A model generated the notes under the pieces. It was not told where the DNA came from and made no database searches. It saw only the letters and a program-made list of their open reading frames with translations. From the NCBI RefSeq assembly GCF_023343835.1, contig NW_026040168.1, positions 292,486-356,485 on the forward strand: DNA of 64,000 bases, given 5' to 3'. Position numbers and translations under genes: made by a program. Source of the stretch: Lagopus muta (lineage: Eukaryota; Chordata; Aves; Galliformes; Phasianidae). Shown here one piece after another: positions 1 through 11,159 of the stretch. How positions within the stretch are numbered: position 1 is the first letter of the stretch; each line of letters begins with the position of its first letter.

Positions 1-3000
1 CCCTTCTTATTTCCCTTGCCTTCCCTTCCCTTCTTATTTCCTTCCCTTCCCTTCCCTTCCCTTCCCTTCCCTTCCCTTCCCTTCCCTTCCCTTCCCTTCC
101 CTTCCCTTCCCTTCCCTTCCCTTCCCTTCCCTTCCCTTCCCTTCCCTTCCCTTCCCTTCCCTTCCCTTCCCTTCCCTTCCCTTCCCTTCCCTTCCCTTCC
201 CTTCCCTTCCCTTCCCTTCCCTTCCCTTGTACTTCCCTTCCCTTGTACTTCCCTTCCCTTGTACTTCCCTTCCCTTCCCATGCACTTCCCTTGCACTTCC
301 CTTCCCTTCCCTTCCCTTCCCTTCCCTTCCCTTCCCTTCCCTTCCCTTCCCTTCCCTTCCCTTGCACTTCCCTTCCCTTCCCTTCCCTTCCCTTCCCTTC
401 CTTCCCTTCCCTTCCCTTCCCTTCCCTTCCCTTCCCTTCCCTTCCCTTCCCTTCCTTCCCTTCCCTTCCCTTCCCTTCCCTTCCCTTCCCTTCCCTTCCC
501 TTCCCTTCCCTTCCCTTCCCTTCCCTTCCCGTGCTCTTCCTTTGCCCTTCTCTTGTACTTCCTTTCTCTTCCATTCTCTTGTACTTCCCTTCCCTTCTCT
601 TGTACTTCCCTTCCCTTCCCTTCTTATTTCCCTTCCCTTCCCTTGCACTTCCCTTCCCTTCCCATCCCTTCCCCTCCCCCTTCTTTTCCCCTCCCCCTTC
701 CCTTCCCCTCCCCCTTCCCTCCCCCTTCCCTCCCCCTCCCCTCCCCTCCCCTCCCCTCCCCTCCCCTCCCCTCCCCTCCCCTCCCCTCCCTCCCCTCCCC
801 TCCCCTCCACTCCCCTCCCCTCCCGTCCCCTTCCCTTCCCTTCCCTTCCCTTCCCTTCCCTTCCCTTCCCTTCCCTTCCCTTCCCTTCCCTTCCCTTCCC
901 TTCCCTTCCCTTCCCTTCCCTTCCCTTGTACTTCCCTTCCCTTCCCTTGCACTTCCCTTCCCTTGCACTTCCCTTCCCTTCCCTTCCCTTCCCTTGTACT
1001 TCCCTTCCCTTCCCTTGTACTTCCCTTCCCTTCCCTTGTACTTCCCATCCCTTCCCTTCCCTTCCCTTCCCTTGTACTTCCCTTGTACTTCCCTTGTACT
1101 TCCCTTCCCTTCCCTTCCCTTCCCTTCCCTTCCCTTCCCTTCCCTTCCCTTCCCTTCCCTTCCCTTCCCTTCCCTTCCCTTCCCTTCCCTTGTACTTCCC
1201 TTCCCTTGTACTTCCCTTCTCTTCCCTTCTTATTTCCCTTCCCTTCCCTTCCCTTCCCTTCCCTTCCCTTCCCTTCCCTTCCCTTCCCTTGCACTTCCCT
1301 TCCCTTCCCTTCCCTTGTACTTCCCTTCCCTTCCCTTCCCTTGTACTTCCCTTCCCTTCCCTTCTCTTCCGTTGTACTTCCTTTACCTTCCCGTTCCTTG
1401 TACTTCCCTTCCCTTGCACTTCCCTTCCCTTCCCTTCCCTTCCCTTCCCTTCCCTTCCCTTCCCTTCCCTTCCCTTCCCTTCCCTTCCCTTCCCTTCCCT
1501 TCCCTTCCCTTCCCTTCCCTTCCCTTCCCTTCCCCTTCCCTTCCTTTGCCCTTCCCTTCCTTTGCCCTTCCTTTGCCCTTCCCTTCCCTTCCCTTCCCTT
1601 CCCTTCCCTTCCCTTCCCTTCCCTTCCCTTCCCTTCCCTTCCCTTCCCTTCCCTTCCCTTCCCTTCCCTTCCCTTCTACTTCCTTTCCCTTCCCTTCCCT
1701 TCTTATTACTTTTCCCTTCCCTTCTCTTCCACTCTCTTCCCTTCCCTTCCCGTGCACTTCCCTTCCCTTGCACTTCCCTTCCACTTCCCTTCCCTTCTAC
1801 TTACCTTCCCTTCTCTTCCCTTGTACTTCCTTTACCTTCCCTTCCCTTGTACGTCCCTTCCCTTGTACGTCCCTTCCCTTCCCATGCACTTCCCTTGTAC
1901 GTCCCTTCCCTTCCCTTCCCTTCCCTTCCCTTCCCTTCCCTTCCCTTCCCTTCCTTTGCCCTTCCCTTCTCTTCCCTTTTACTTCCATTGCCTTCCCTTC
2001 TTATTTCCCTTCCCATGCACTTCCCTTGTACGTCCCTTCCCTTCCCTTCCCTTCCCTTCCCTTCCCTTCCCTTCCCTTCCTTCCCTTCCCTTCCCTTCCC
2101 TTCCTTCCCTTCCCTTCCCTTCCCTTCCCTTCCTTCCCTTCCCTTCCTTTGCCCTTCCCTTCTCTTCCCTTTTACTTCCATTGCCTTCCCTTCTTATTTC
2201 CCTTCCCATGCACTTCCCTTGTACGTCCCTTCCCTTCCCTTCCCTTCCCTTCCCTTCCCTTCCCTTCCCTTCCCTTCCCTTCCCTTCCCTTCCCTTCCCT
2301 TCCCTTCCCTTCCCTTCCCTTCCCTTCCCTTCCCTTCCCTTCCCTTCCCTTCCCTTCCCTTCCCTTCCCTTCCCTTCCCTTCCCTTCCCTTCCCTTCCCT
2401 TCTTATTTCCCTTCCCTTCCCATCGCTTCCCTTCCCTTCCCATCGCTTCCCTTGCAATTCGCTTCCCTTGCAATTCGCTTCCCTTCCTTTGCAATTCGCT
2501 TTCCTTCCCTTCCCTTGCAATTCGCTTCCCTTCCCTTCCCTTGTACTTCCCTTCCCTTGTACTTCCCTTCCCTTCCCTTTCCTTGTCCTTCCCTTCCCTT
2601 CCCTTGCAATTCGCTTCCCTTCCCTTCCCTTGCAATTCGCTCCCCTTCCCTTCCCTTCCCTTGTACTTCCCTTCCCTTCCCTTTCCTTGCACTTCCCTTT
2701 CCTTTCCCTTCCCTTCCCTTCCCTTCCTTCCCTTCCCTTCCCTTCCCTTCCCTTCCCTTCCCTTCCCTTGCACTTCCCTTCCCTTCCCTTCCCTTGTACT
2801 TCCCTTCCCTTCCCTTCCCTTGTACTTCCCTTCTCTTCCCTTCTTATTCCCTTCCCTTCCCTTCCCTTCCCTTCCCTTCCCTTCCCTTCCCTTCTACTTC
2901 CTTTCCCTTCCTTCCCTTCTTATTACTTTTCCCTTCCCTTCTCTTCCATTCTCTTCCCTTCCCTTCCCGTGCACTTCCCTTCCCTTGCACTTCCCTTCCA

Positions 3001-3465
3001 CTTCCCTTCCCTTCTACTTACCTTCCCTTCTCTTCCCTTGTACTTCCTTTACCGTCCCTTCCCTTGTACGTCCCTTCCCTTGTACGTCCCTTCCCTTCCC
3101 ATGCACTTCCCTTGTACGTCCCTTCCCTTCCCTTCCCTTCCCTTCCCTTCCCTTCCCTTCCCTTCCCTTCCCTTCCCTTCCCTTCCCTTCCCTTCCCTTC
3201 CCTTCCCTTCCCTTCCCTTCCCTTCCCTTCCCTTCCCTTCCCTTCCCTTCCCTTCCCTTCCCTTCCCTTCCCTTCCCTTCCCTTCCCCTTCCCTTCCCCT
3301 TCCCCTTCCCTTCCCTTGTACTTCCTTTCCCTTCCCTTCCCTTCTTATTACTTTTCCCTTCCCTTCTCTTCCATTCTCTTCCCTTCCCTTCCCGTGCACT
3401 TCCCTTCCCTTGCACTTCCCTTCCACTTCCCTTCCCTTCTACTTACCTTCCCTTCTCTTCCCTTG
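1..3465. repeat. CCCTT (AAGGG) satellite array with higher-order structure
   Basis: Nearly the whole stretch is tandem CCCTT. It is interspersed with variant pentamers and hexamers (TTGTA, TTGCA, TTCTTATT, GTACGT) and a C-richer CCCCT island at about 670-830. The variants recur in order as blocks: one beginning CTTCTACTTCC is at 1673 and 2891, with a close relative near 3313, and a TTTGCCC...GTACGTCCC block is at about 1957 and 2150. This shows higher-order duplication on top of the pentamer. The pentamer has no stop codon in any frame on either strand, so the long FPSLP/KGREG reading frames here are artefacts. The array runs into an assembly gap, so its true length is unknown. Confidence 0.97.
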
Positions 3466-3665
3466 NNNNNNNNNNNNNNNNNNNNNNNNNNNNNNNNNNN
3501 NNNNNNNNNNNNNNNNNNNNNNNNNNNNNNNNNNNNNNNNNNNNNNNNNNNNNNNNNNNNNNNNNNNNNNNNNNNNNNNNNNNNNNNNNNNNNNNNNNNN
3601 NNNNNNNNNNNNNNNNNNNNNNNNNNNNNNNNNNNNNNNNNNNNNNNNNNNNNNNNNNNNNNNNN
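3466..3665. other. Assembly gap (200 N)
   Basis: A run of exactly 200 N separates the satellite from the first retroviral sequence. A round number suggests a placeholder rather than a measured gap. Confidence 0.99.
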
Positions 3666-5545
3666 GGCTATTCTCACTTCCAACGTCCGTCCCATCCCCA
3701 TTCACAAGCACTGCACCCTTCACATCACAGCGGGAGGCTCTGGCCCCCAGCTCTTTCTCCCACTCCAAGTTGTTCTTACAAGCTGCAGTGGGGGGGGTGT
3801 GCGGGGATGTGTTCTCGTGCTGGCCCAACTCTAATATCACAAACTCACTATTTCCTTAACCTTTTTGCCATTTTTGTTTGTTTTTCCACAATTCCACTAT
3901 TTGTACCCTCAACTGCATTTCCGCACACCATTAAAAGCTGCATTTCCGCACAATTTCTGCATGCCATTAAAATTTGCGTTTCCACATACAATTAAAATTG
4001 TATTTCTGCATTTCCATATACCATTAAGACAGTTTCTCCTAGTGCCTTCAAAATCCACAAATCAAACAACACAATTTCTCAACTTCCACAAACACCCAGC
4101 ACTTGGTCTCATGATTAGGATACTCAATTATAAAACTGGTCCTATTACTCCATTTACATTCCTGGTTTCTTATTCAATATTCCCCCTGTGTATGGGAACT
4201 GCTGAGTCATGGCCTGAACCTCTGATTAATCACCTGAGGCAAGCCATGAGTCAGCCAGAGGAGCACAGGTGAAGGCAATTCACCTGTGCTGCTGGAAGGG
4301 GGGGAGCCTGGCTCCACCCCTCCTTGACCTATTTAAGAGCTGGCTACCAGAGGGGAGGGATCTCTTCTAAAGATCATTTTTCTTGGTGTCTTGTGGTGAG
4401 CTCTGCCGATGGGTAAGCTCTTCCACCTATTTTCTTTTGTGTTCGTTGTTTTCATTGCCTAATTTTCTTGATTTTATTGGGATTTTAACATTTTGTTATC
4501 TGTTGATTATACAATTATATTGTGATTATAACGTCTTGATTATACACCGTCTTACCTACGATGTTTCTCTAGTGAGCCAAAATACAACCCAAGGGGTCTT
4601 CTCGTATCACTATAGACCCCCCTTGTTCCATAACAGCCTTGTACACGACATAGCATAACACAACTCTTTCACGACATAAATATTTAACAATCACAAAGTC
4701 TGTGACAATAATCAGTACAATTTATCCTCAGGATCCTTCTCTCTCTGCCTCCCTCCTGAGCCCAACCTTTCCTCTGTATTCATTTCCCACACTTGCATTG
4801 CTGCCAACTTCCTTCTCCAATAAACAACATATCAATGATAAACATCATTTCCATCCATGAGTAGAAATTCGGCCCTAGATATTGATCTAATTGTTCTGCT
4901 ACTCTTATAGGATCCTCCGTTTGCAACTCCTAGCTTCTCTTCTAGTGAAAACAGCAGGCATTGCTGTACCCTCTTTCCCTTTGACCTAAGACTGCTTTAA
5001 GAGGATAAAGTGGAGTGTTAGTAGGGTTAGTATTAGAGAAAGGAAGACTCTACAGGTCCCATTTGCATTACTCCATCTCCCTCGGTAATCGAGAGCGAGT
5101 TCTCTCTCCAGGACCCTGCACAGATCAGTAGACGGTCACTCTCCTCCTCTGGAGAGGTCACTGCCGCTTTACAAATTGCACTGCTTTAGAAATTAAAAGG
5201 GGGGGAAGTTATCTAAGGGATCCCATTTATGATCTTTCTGCTTCTCTTTCCTATTTCCTTTGAACTTGGACTCCTCGCGAGGAACATTTCTTTACTTCTT
5301 GCACCCATTAAGCGACCTAAGCCAATTCTGTTTCAGAAAAGGTGTCTTAATGTTTACATATAAATCAGACTCCTTTTTTGGTCAAAATAATGATTTTCCC
5401 TGTAGTGGCTCTCTACTGTATACAGTATTTAAACATCTTTTCCCTGTTCTTTTCCTAGTTTTGGGATTATTTTCCAATTTTGAAACACTTCTCCCAGGGG
5501 GCTGGCAATCTCTAGGCAACATTCCGGGGACCTTTTTCCCCTGTT
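3666..5545 (-). repeat. Inverted gag arm of gammaretrovirus-like ERV (left arm)
   Basis: Read on the minus strand, this segment repeats the gag region that lies in plus orientation at 9966-11640 and continues at 22997-23067. Matching landmarks include the QGKKVP...RDCQP N-terminal gag stretch (5540 downward), the REPLQGKSLF stretch near 5400, and the AAACAAACAAA tract near 3880. The two arms differ by many substitutions, so the duplication is not recent or has been free to diverge. A solo LTR at 4199-4546 is absent from the right arm. The arm ends at the gap. The higher end abuts an LTR terminus in the opposite orientation at 5546. Confidence 0.85.
4199..4546 (+). mobile_element. Solo LTR, family with TGTATGGGAAC start (same family as 58885-60352)
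   Basis: The segment begins TGTATGGGAACTGCTGAGTC and ends in a TTGATTATACA terminus, giving TG...CA ends and 348 bp. It closely matches, in opposite orientation, the LTR at 59992-60352. A TATTTAAG promoter-like box lies near 4329. The corresponding position of the right gag arm (about 10970) lacks it, which confirms a later insertion. I could not see a convincing target-site duplication. Confidence 0.85.
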
Positions 5546-5580
5546 TGTGAGAATCAAATGTTGTTTCTGCATTAGAGTTG
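5546..5580 (+). mobile_element. LTR terminus (U3 start) of gammaretrovirus-like ERV
   Basis: This 35-bp piece starts exactly at the LTR terminus TGTGAGAATCAA and matches the starts of the LTRs at 8038, 8703 and 33672. It is joined on the left to inverted gag at the precise LTR end and on the right to pol sequence. See the autointegration finding. Confidence 0.8.
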
Positions 5581-6150
5581 ATCAAAAAATGATCAAAAAG
5601 AAGGAAGCTATTTGCTGTACAACCAGAACACCAACGCTGAGCTGCCTCCAAACCAGCTGTGTGCGAGTGCATGGAGGCTGTCTGTGCCAGCTGGTCAGAC
5701 CTACAGGAGGAACCGTTGCACGATGCTGAGGAGTCCTGGATTCATTGATGGAAGCACTTCTGTGAAGACAAGGAAACCGTAAGGCAGGACATGCAGTAAC
5801 TGCTACTGACAAGGTAATTGAAGCAAAACCATTACCCGTGGGGGCTTCCACTCAGAAGGCTGAAATAACTGCCTTGACAAAAGCCTTAAATATGTGGACA
5901 GATGCTAAATATGCTTTTGGGGTGGTACCCACTCATGGTACCATCTGGAAAGAGTGAGGATTGCTTACACACAAGGAAAACAAATTCAGGTTGATGTAAA
6001 TCTACCAAAGAACATCATGGTTGTTATACATTGTAAAGGACATCAGAAGAGTGACACTGTACAGGAAACTGGAAATATGATGATGGATCAGGTGGCAAAA
6101 CAGGCAGCTGAAGGAAAATTGGTGAACGGCTTTAATTCCAGACGGTAAAC
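5581..6150 (+). pseudogene. Degraded gammaretrovirus-like RNase H (pol fragment, copy A)
   Basis: Translation across frames gives the class-typical RNase H landmarks: a DGST-type strand near 5745, VIEAKPLPVG near 5820, AEITALTKAL, then YAFGVVPTHGTIWKE near 5915-5960. These match the gammaretroviral pattern, in which an IYTDSKYAFGVVHAHG-like segment lies before the end of RNase H. Part of the segment with the TDS active-site strand is altered, and several frameshifts and stops break the frame. In a provirus this domain removes genomic RNA during reverse transcription. This copy cannot encode it. Confidence 0.8.
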
Positions 6151-7153
6151 TTGAAATATCTGAACCTTAGTCAGAACCTATAAGGTACTCTAGAAAGGAT
6201 AGGAATTTAATTAATGAAGGAAAGAGAGCAAGCTGGCAGATGGGTGCATATCCAGATGACACATTGTTGTGCCCGTTAGTATTTTATAGAATTTGGTTCT
6301 AAGGGAACATAATAAAACATGGGGGGGGGTACAGAACCCAGAAAGTAACTGTACAATCCTAGTACCAGGAACAGGGTACATGTGGGACTTGTTGGAAAGG
6401 GAACCTTCCAGGACAACAATTGCAAATTGATTTTTTTAACTGCCAGGAAAAATGAGGGTTTTCATATATGCTAGTTCTAACCAATACCCTCTCAGGGTGA
6501 CCAGAAGCATTCCCTTGCAGGACCAATAGAGCCAAGGAAGTAACCAAGGTACTTTTGCAGGAGATTATTCCAAGGTTTGGGTGTCCTGCAACAATACCCT
6601 TCAACCAGGGAACTCATTTTATTGCAGAGATTGTCCAACAGGTCAGCAAGCATTGGGAATAAATTGGCAATTGCACATACCACGCAGACACAGGCAAGTG
6701 GTCTGGAGGAAAAGATGAACCATCTAATTAAATCACAGGTTGTAAAACTGAGCCAGGAAGCTGGACTATCCTGATCACAGTTGTTGCCTTTGGCTCTCCT
6801 TAGTACCAGAACAAAACCTAGAGCCAAAGAGGGGTTAAGTCCTTTCAAAATACTGTACAGAAGGCCTTATGTTGTACAAAAGGGGATTTCTACCCAAGTA
6901 GGGAGCAAAATACTAACTGAGCATGTGATAAGTCTACAGGAATAGCTTTGAGAAAAAGAGAAACTGGTTCTAGGAACTAGAGCCCAAGGCCTTGATATGG
7001 CTCGATAATATGTATGTAACAAATCTCTTTCAGATTCGCCCCTGGAACCACGGTGGGTAGGTCTGTTCCAGGTGCTGTTAACATCCCACACAACAGTGAA
7101 AGCATTGTGGATAAATCATACTAGAGTTAAGAAGGTCCATCAAACACAGTGAG
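6151..7153 (+). pseudogene. Degraded gammaretrovirus-like integrase (pol fragment, copy A)
   Basis: Recognisable pieces are QIDF (about 6425), YMLVLTNTLSGWPEAFP (about 6470-6515, the class-typical GWPEAFP motif), and a QGTHF motif (about 6610) where an active-site Asp would normally sit in a DxGTHF context. The C-terminal GPY-like domain follows, with WVGLFQVLLTSHTTVKALW and HTRVKKVH (about 7045-7145). The domain is strung across several frames with multiple stops. The C-terminal part is nearly identical to 32381-32790 in copy B. It is inactive. Confidence 0.82.
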
Positions 7154-7199
7154 AACTGAAATCAGCTACACCCTTAAAATTGTGAATCCAAGGACAGAA

Positions 7200-7990
7200 A
7201 TGTGAGCTCTTGTAACTGTTAGAAATGTTGATTTGATGAGTGCAGCATTTGATGTAAATACTTATGCATCTCTTGTGACAAACATCGTTACGTATCAGTA
7301 TTGTTTGGTATGTGGGCAAGCTAAGGATTTAAACTTTTCTCTTCTTGTTGTTCCCGATGATTTTAAGGCAAGAAATCAAACTGTTTCAGGGTTTGAGTCG
7401 CTGTCCTGGTGGGTGATGATCAACAAGAATGTAGATTGGATTAACTACATCTGTTCTAATCAATGGAGATTTACAAATTATACAAAGAGTGCAATAAAGA
7501 GAATTGCAGGACAATTATAGGCCACAAGTAGGGTGGCCTGAGAAAATAGGATCTCGTAAGATATGATAAAAGAGTGTATATGTAATGATGGGTACCCGTT
7601 CTTGCACCTTCATCCCAAGAACACAGCTCTGGATGACATAATAATGAAGGCATTGCAAGGGCTTGGTGCCACCCTTGTCAATGAAGTGGCAGAAAAAAAT
7701 CAGGAATAGATACTTCTGTCACTGGATGGTTGGAGTCCTGGTTTGGTGAATGGAAAGGGGTGACTGTATCCACATTTACTTCTTTGATAGTAGCAGCAGG
7801 AGCCTTGATGGCCACTGGTTGCTGTGATATCCCCTTTGTGAGGGGACTAGTAGAGTGATTGATAGAGAGAGCACTATTGAAGCAAGCACTAATGGAGCCA
7901 TTACATTTGGATAAAATTATGGTATTAGAGGAGATGGGAGATAAAGAAAGTGCTGACGAGGGTGATGTCTATAAAAGTGAACCTTAAAAA
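7200..7990 (+). pseudogene. Env remnant with transmembrane tail, gammaretrovirus-like ERV copy A
   Basis: An N-proximal Env-like reading frame lies at 7233-7520. It is followed by the C-terminal part of a transmembrane subunit (about 7650-7985): a WLESWFGEW juxtamembrane segment, a hydrophobic helix, GCCVIPFVRGLVE-like or GCD variants, and a cytoplasmic tail ending in YKSEP. The intact-looking equivalent is at 32850-33620. Most of the surface subunit and the fusion core are missing, so this is an internally deleted env. Frameshifts (for example an extra A near 7695) break copy A. Confidence 0.72.
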
Positions 7991-8037
7991 AAGAATTGCA
8001 GAAATCAACAGTGTATAAAAAAGAACAAGGGGAGAAT

Positions 8038-8617
8038 TGTGAGAATCAAGTGTTGTTTCTGCATTAGAATTGTATAATATTATTTTTATTTTATGATCTC
8101 TGCTATCATAGTTCCCTGGAACACTCTGTATATATGTGTATATATATATTTTGTCATACACACTGCAAGAATATCCTGCATGAGAGCAAACCAGAGAACA
8201 AGTCATGGCATGCCCGAGGAAGCGCCTGAAAAGACATTGGGAAGGCCTGCATCATCCCCCAGTGCTCTTTGTTTAACGATGATGACTTTAAAGAAAATCA
8301 CCATATCAATAGGACAAGGAGAGCACTGAGACCTCTTGGAGACAACTGGATGATTACTGACTGGCACCAGATAACAAATAAATTAACAAGTAAATAGCAA
8401 ATGTAAACCTTCTGATAAGATTGTGAACCTGGAGTACCCAGCCATTGGGGAATCAGGGGAGGGGGAAGGCAAGGGGGAGAAAACAGGGTATAAAGGCTGT
8501 CATGTTGTGTCCATAGGCGCGCTCCTACTTGCAGGACGCCCGCCATTGCAATCGCGAATAAATTTTGCTTTTTTCAGAGACACCGTCCTGACAAAATTAC
8601 TTGGATTATTTCCAACA
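8038..8617 (+). mobile_element. LTR 1 of the tandem, gammaretrovirus-like ERV (internally deleted)
   Basis: The LTR begins TGTGAGAATCAAGTG after a purine-rich tract and ends TTTCCAACA. It is 580 bp, versus about 660 bp for the other two copies. Roughly 90 bp present at about 8780-8870 in LTR 2 are missing here, just after TCATAGTT. It has a TATAAAGG box near 8489 and a canonical AATAAA about 70 bp further on. It serves as the 3' LTR of copy A. Confidence 0.9.
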
Positions 8618-8702
8618 AGGGCGATGTCTATAAAAGTGAACCTTAAAAAAAAAAAATTGCAGAAATCAACAATGTATTAAAAAAAAAGAAAAAGGGGGGA
8701 AT
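8618..8702 (+). repeat. Duplicated env-3'-end/polypurine tract between two LTRs
   Basis: This short segment repeats the end of env and the polypurine tract (GATGTCTATAAAAGTGAACC followed by A/G-rich sequence) that also precedes the LTRs at 8038 and 33672. It is sandwiched directly between LTR 1 and LTR 2, producing an LTR-PPT-LTR arrangement. Confidence 0.9.
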
Positions 8703-9365
8703 TGTGAGAATCAAGTGTTGTTTCTGCATTAGAATTGTATAATTTTATTTTTATTTTATGATCTCTGCTATCATAGTTCTTTTTGGGAGTCCTTCTACTT
8801 AACTTGGGGAAGATCTCTGATAAGTTTACATCACTTATTGTATAGACGAGCCTTCCCAGGAACGCACACTCTGTATAGAGGTGTATAGATGTATATTTTG
8901 TCATACACACTGCAAGAATATCCTGCACGAGAGCAAACCAGAGAACAAGTCATGGCATGCCCGAGGAAGCGCCTGAAGAGACATTGGGAAGGCCTGACAT
9001 CATCCCCCAGTGCTCTTTGTTTAACGATGATGACTTTAAAGAAAATCGCCATATCAGTAGGACAAGGAGAGCACGGAGACATCTTGGAAACAACAGGATG
9101 ACTGCTGACTGGCACCAGATAACAAATAAATTAACAAGTAAATAGCAAATGTGAACCTTCTGATAAGATTGTGAACCTGGAGTACCCAGCCAGTGGGGAA
9201 TCAGGGGAGGGGGGATGCAAGGGGGAGAAAACAGGGTATAAAGGCTGTCATGTTGTGTCCATAGGCGCGCTCCTGCTTGCGGGACGCCCGCCATTGCAAT
9301 CGCGAGTAAGTTTTGCTTTTATCAGAGATACCGTCCTGACAAAATTACTTGGATTATTTCCAACA
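8703..9365 (+). mobile_element. LTR 2 (5' LTR of gammaretrovirus-like ERV copy B)
   Basis: This 663-bp LTR has TG...CA ends, preceded by AAAAAGGGGGGAAT and followed after three bases by a primer binding site. A TATAAAG box sits at 9237-9243. The AATAAA found in LTR 1 is AGTAAG here. It pairs with the 3' LTR at 33672-34332, which has nearly the same length and sequence. Confidence 0.92.
9237..9243 (+). promoter_or_regulatory. TATA box in LTR 2
   Basis: TATAAAG lies in the U3 of the LTR and is conserved at the equivalent place in the other two copies (about 8489 and 34205). It is a class-typical polymerase II promoter position. Present activity is unknown. Confidence 0.7.
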
Positions 9366-9368
9366 ATT

Positions 9369-9386
9369 TGGGGGCTCGTCTGGGAT
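9369..9386 (+). other. Primer binding site, tRNA-Pro type
   Basis: TGGGGGCTCGTCTGGGAT matches the well-known gammaretroviral tRNA-Pro primer site at 17 of 18 positions, with one C-to-T change. It begins three bases after the end of LTR 2, as expected for a proviral 5' end. Confidence 0.93.
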
Positions 9387-9946
9387 TATTATCGCCTCTT
9401 TAGGAGTTTCCCTACTGCCCTGGACAGGATAGGTGCACCCCGCTGATTTCAACGGTCCTGTCTGGGTGGTGAGGTGACTCCTTGGTACGGCCGATAAAAA
9501 AACGAGACTGTTACATAAAGGACGGGCTCTGTGAAAGCCAAGGGGCAGGTAGGCACGGGTGTTGGCCATTGCAACCCGGTAACTTCATGCACGGACCAAG
9601 GTAAGGGGATTTAACTCTTTCCTTGGGGGTCGGTTGAGACTCTTGAGTGTGTGTGACTGAGATGCGCTGTCAGTGCGAAGCAAGTGCTGAGTCCCAACAT
9701 GCGGTTCCGTTGTCCCGCGAGGGGCACAGCCAGGGACGGACGAAGCGGCTGTGCTGGTGAAAGGAAGAGTCTCGAGAGGGAACTGTTGGTGTACAGTACC
9801 CTGTGCACTTGACGAAGTGCCAGCAGTACACCCCTATTAATCCGAGATAAGAGTGTAGTACTCCTGAGGGATTGGGCCCAAAATCCGAGAATCAGAGTGT
9901 GGTAACCTGTGAGCTGGGGAGTTCACAGTAGCATTCTGGAGGGATG
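9387..9946 (+). other. Proviral 5' leader of copy B
   Basis: Non-coding sequence between the primer site and the gag start. I see no long conserved reading frame. It would contain the packaging region of the original virus, but I cannot identify individual signals. Confidence 0.6.
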
Positions 9947-11159
9947 GGTAATAGGGGTTCCCGAGAGCAGGGGAAAAAGGTCCCCAGAATGGTGCCTAGA
10001 GATAGCCAGCCCCTTGGGTGATGTGTTTCAGAATTGGAAAATAATCCCAAAACTAGGAAAAGAACAGGGAAAAAAAGTTTAAATACTGTTTGGAGTAGAG
10101 AGCCACTACAGGGAAAATCATTATTTTGACCAAAATAGGAGTCTGAAGAAAATTGGGCCTATCAGACTTTATATGTATACAGTAAGACTCCTTTTCTGAA
10201 ACTGCTTAGGTCGCTTAATGAGTGCAAGAAGTAAAGAAATGTTCCTTGCGAGGAGTCCAAGTTCAAAGGAAATAGGAAAGAGAAGCAGAAAGATCATAAA
10301 TGGGATCCCTTAGATAACTTCCCCCCCTTTAATTTCTAAAGCAGTGCAATTCTAAAGCGGCGGTGACCTCTCCAGAGGAGAGTGGGTGCTGCTGGTCTGT
10401 GCAGGGTCCTGGAGAGAGGATGCGCTCTCGATTACTGAGGGAGTTGGAGTAATGCGAATGGGACCTGTATAGTTTTCCTTTCTCTAATACTAACATTACT
10501 AATACTTCACTTTATCCCCTTAAGGCAGTCTTAGGTCAAAGGAAAGAGGGTATGGTAATGCCTGCTGTTTTCACTAGAAGAGAAGTTAGGAGTTTCAAGA
10601 AGAATTCCTTAACTGAGGGTCCTATAAGTGTAGCAGAACAATTAGATCAATTTATAGGGCCGAATTTCTACTCATGGATGGAAATGATGTTTACCATTGA
10701 TATGTTGTTTATTGGAGAAGGAGGTGGGCAGCTATGCAAGTGTAGGAAATGAATACAGAGGGAAGGTTGGGCTCTGGAGGGAGGCAGAGAGAGGAAGGAT
10801 CCTGAGGATAAATTGTACTGATTGTTGTCACTGTCTTTGTGATTGTTAAATGTTTATGTTGTGAAAGTGTTATGTTATGTCGTATACGAGGCTGTTATGG
10901 AACAAGGGGTGTCTAAAGTGATATGAGAAGACCCCTTGGGTTGTATTTTGGCTCACTGGAGAAACATTGCTGGTGAGTCAGGGGAATATTGAATAAGAAA
11001 CCAGGAATGTAAATGGAATAATGGGTTTTTATAATTTTTATAAAAAAATATTTTTATAATTTGGTACCCTAATCATGAGACCAAGTGCTGGATGTTTGTG
11101 GAGCTTGACGTATTGTATTGTTTGATTTGTGGATTTTGAAGGCACTGGGAGAAACTGTC

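Noticed and set aside
1383-3426. CRISPR-like array from the regular short repeats
   Set aside because: Variant blocks are part of one pentamer satellite. There are no unique spacers and the organism is a bird.
16-3995. Very long open reading frames of FPSLP and KGREG pentapeptides
   Set aside because: They arise because the CCCTT repeat has no stop codon in any frame. They have no other composition and some run through the N gap.
4199-4546. A clean 4-6-bp target duplication for the solo LTR
   Set aside because: Flanks CCCTG and CCGTC do not match well enough to claim one.
7233-7520. Complete Env surface subunit
   Set aside because: Only an N-proximal fragment followed at once by the TM C-terminus. 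No furin site, fusion peptide or immunosuppressive-type core was found between them.
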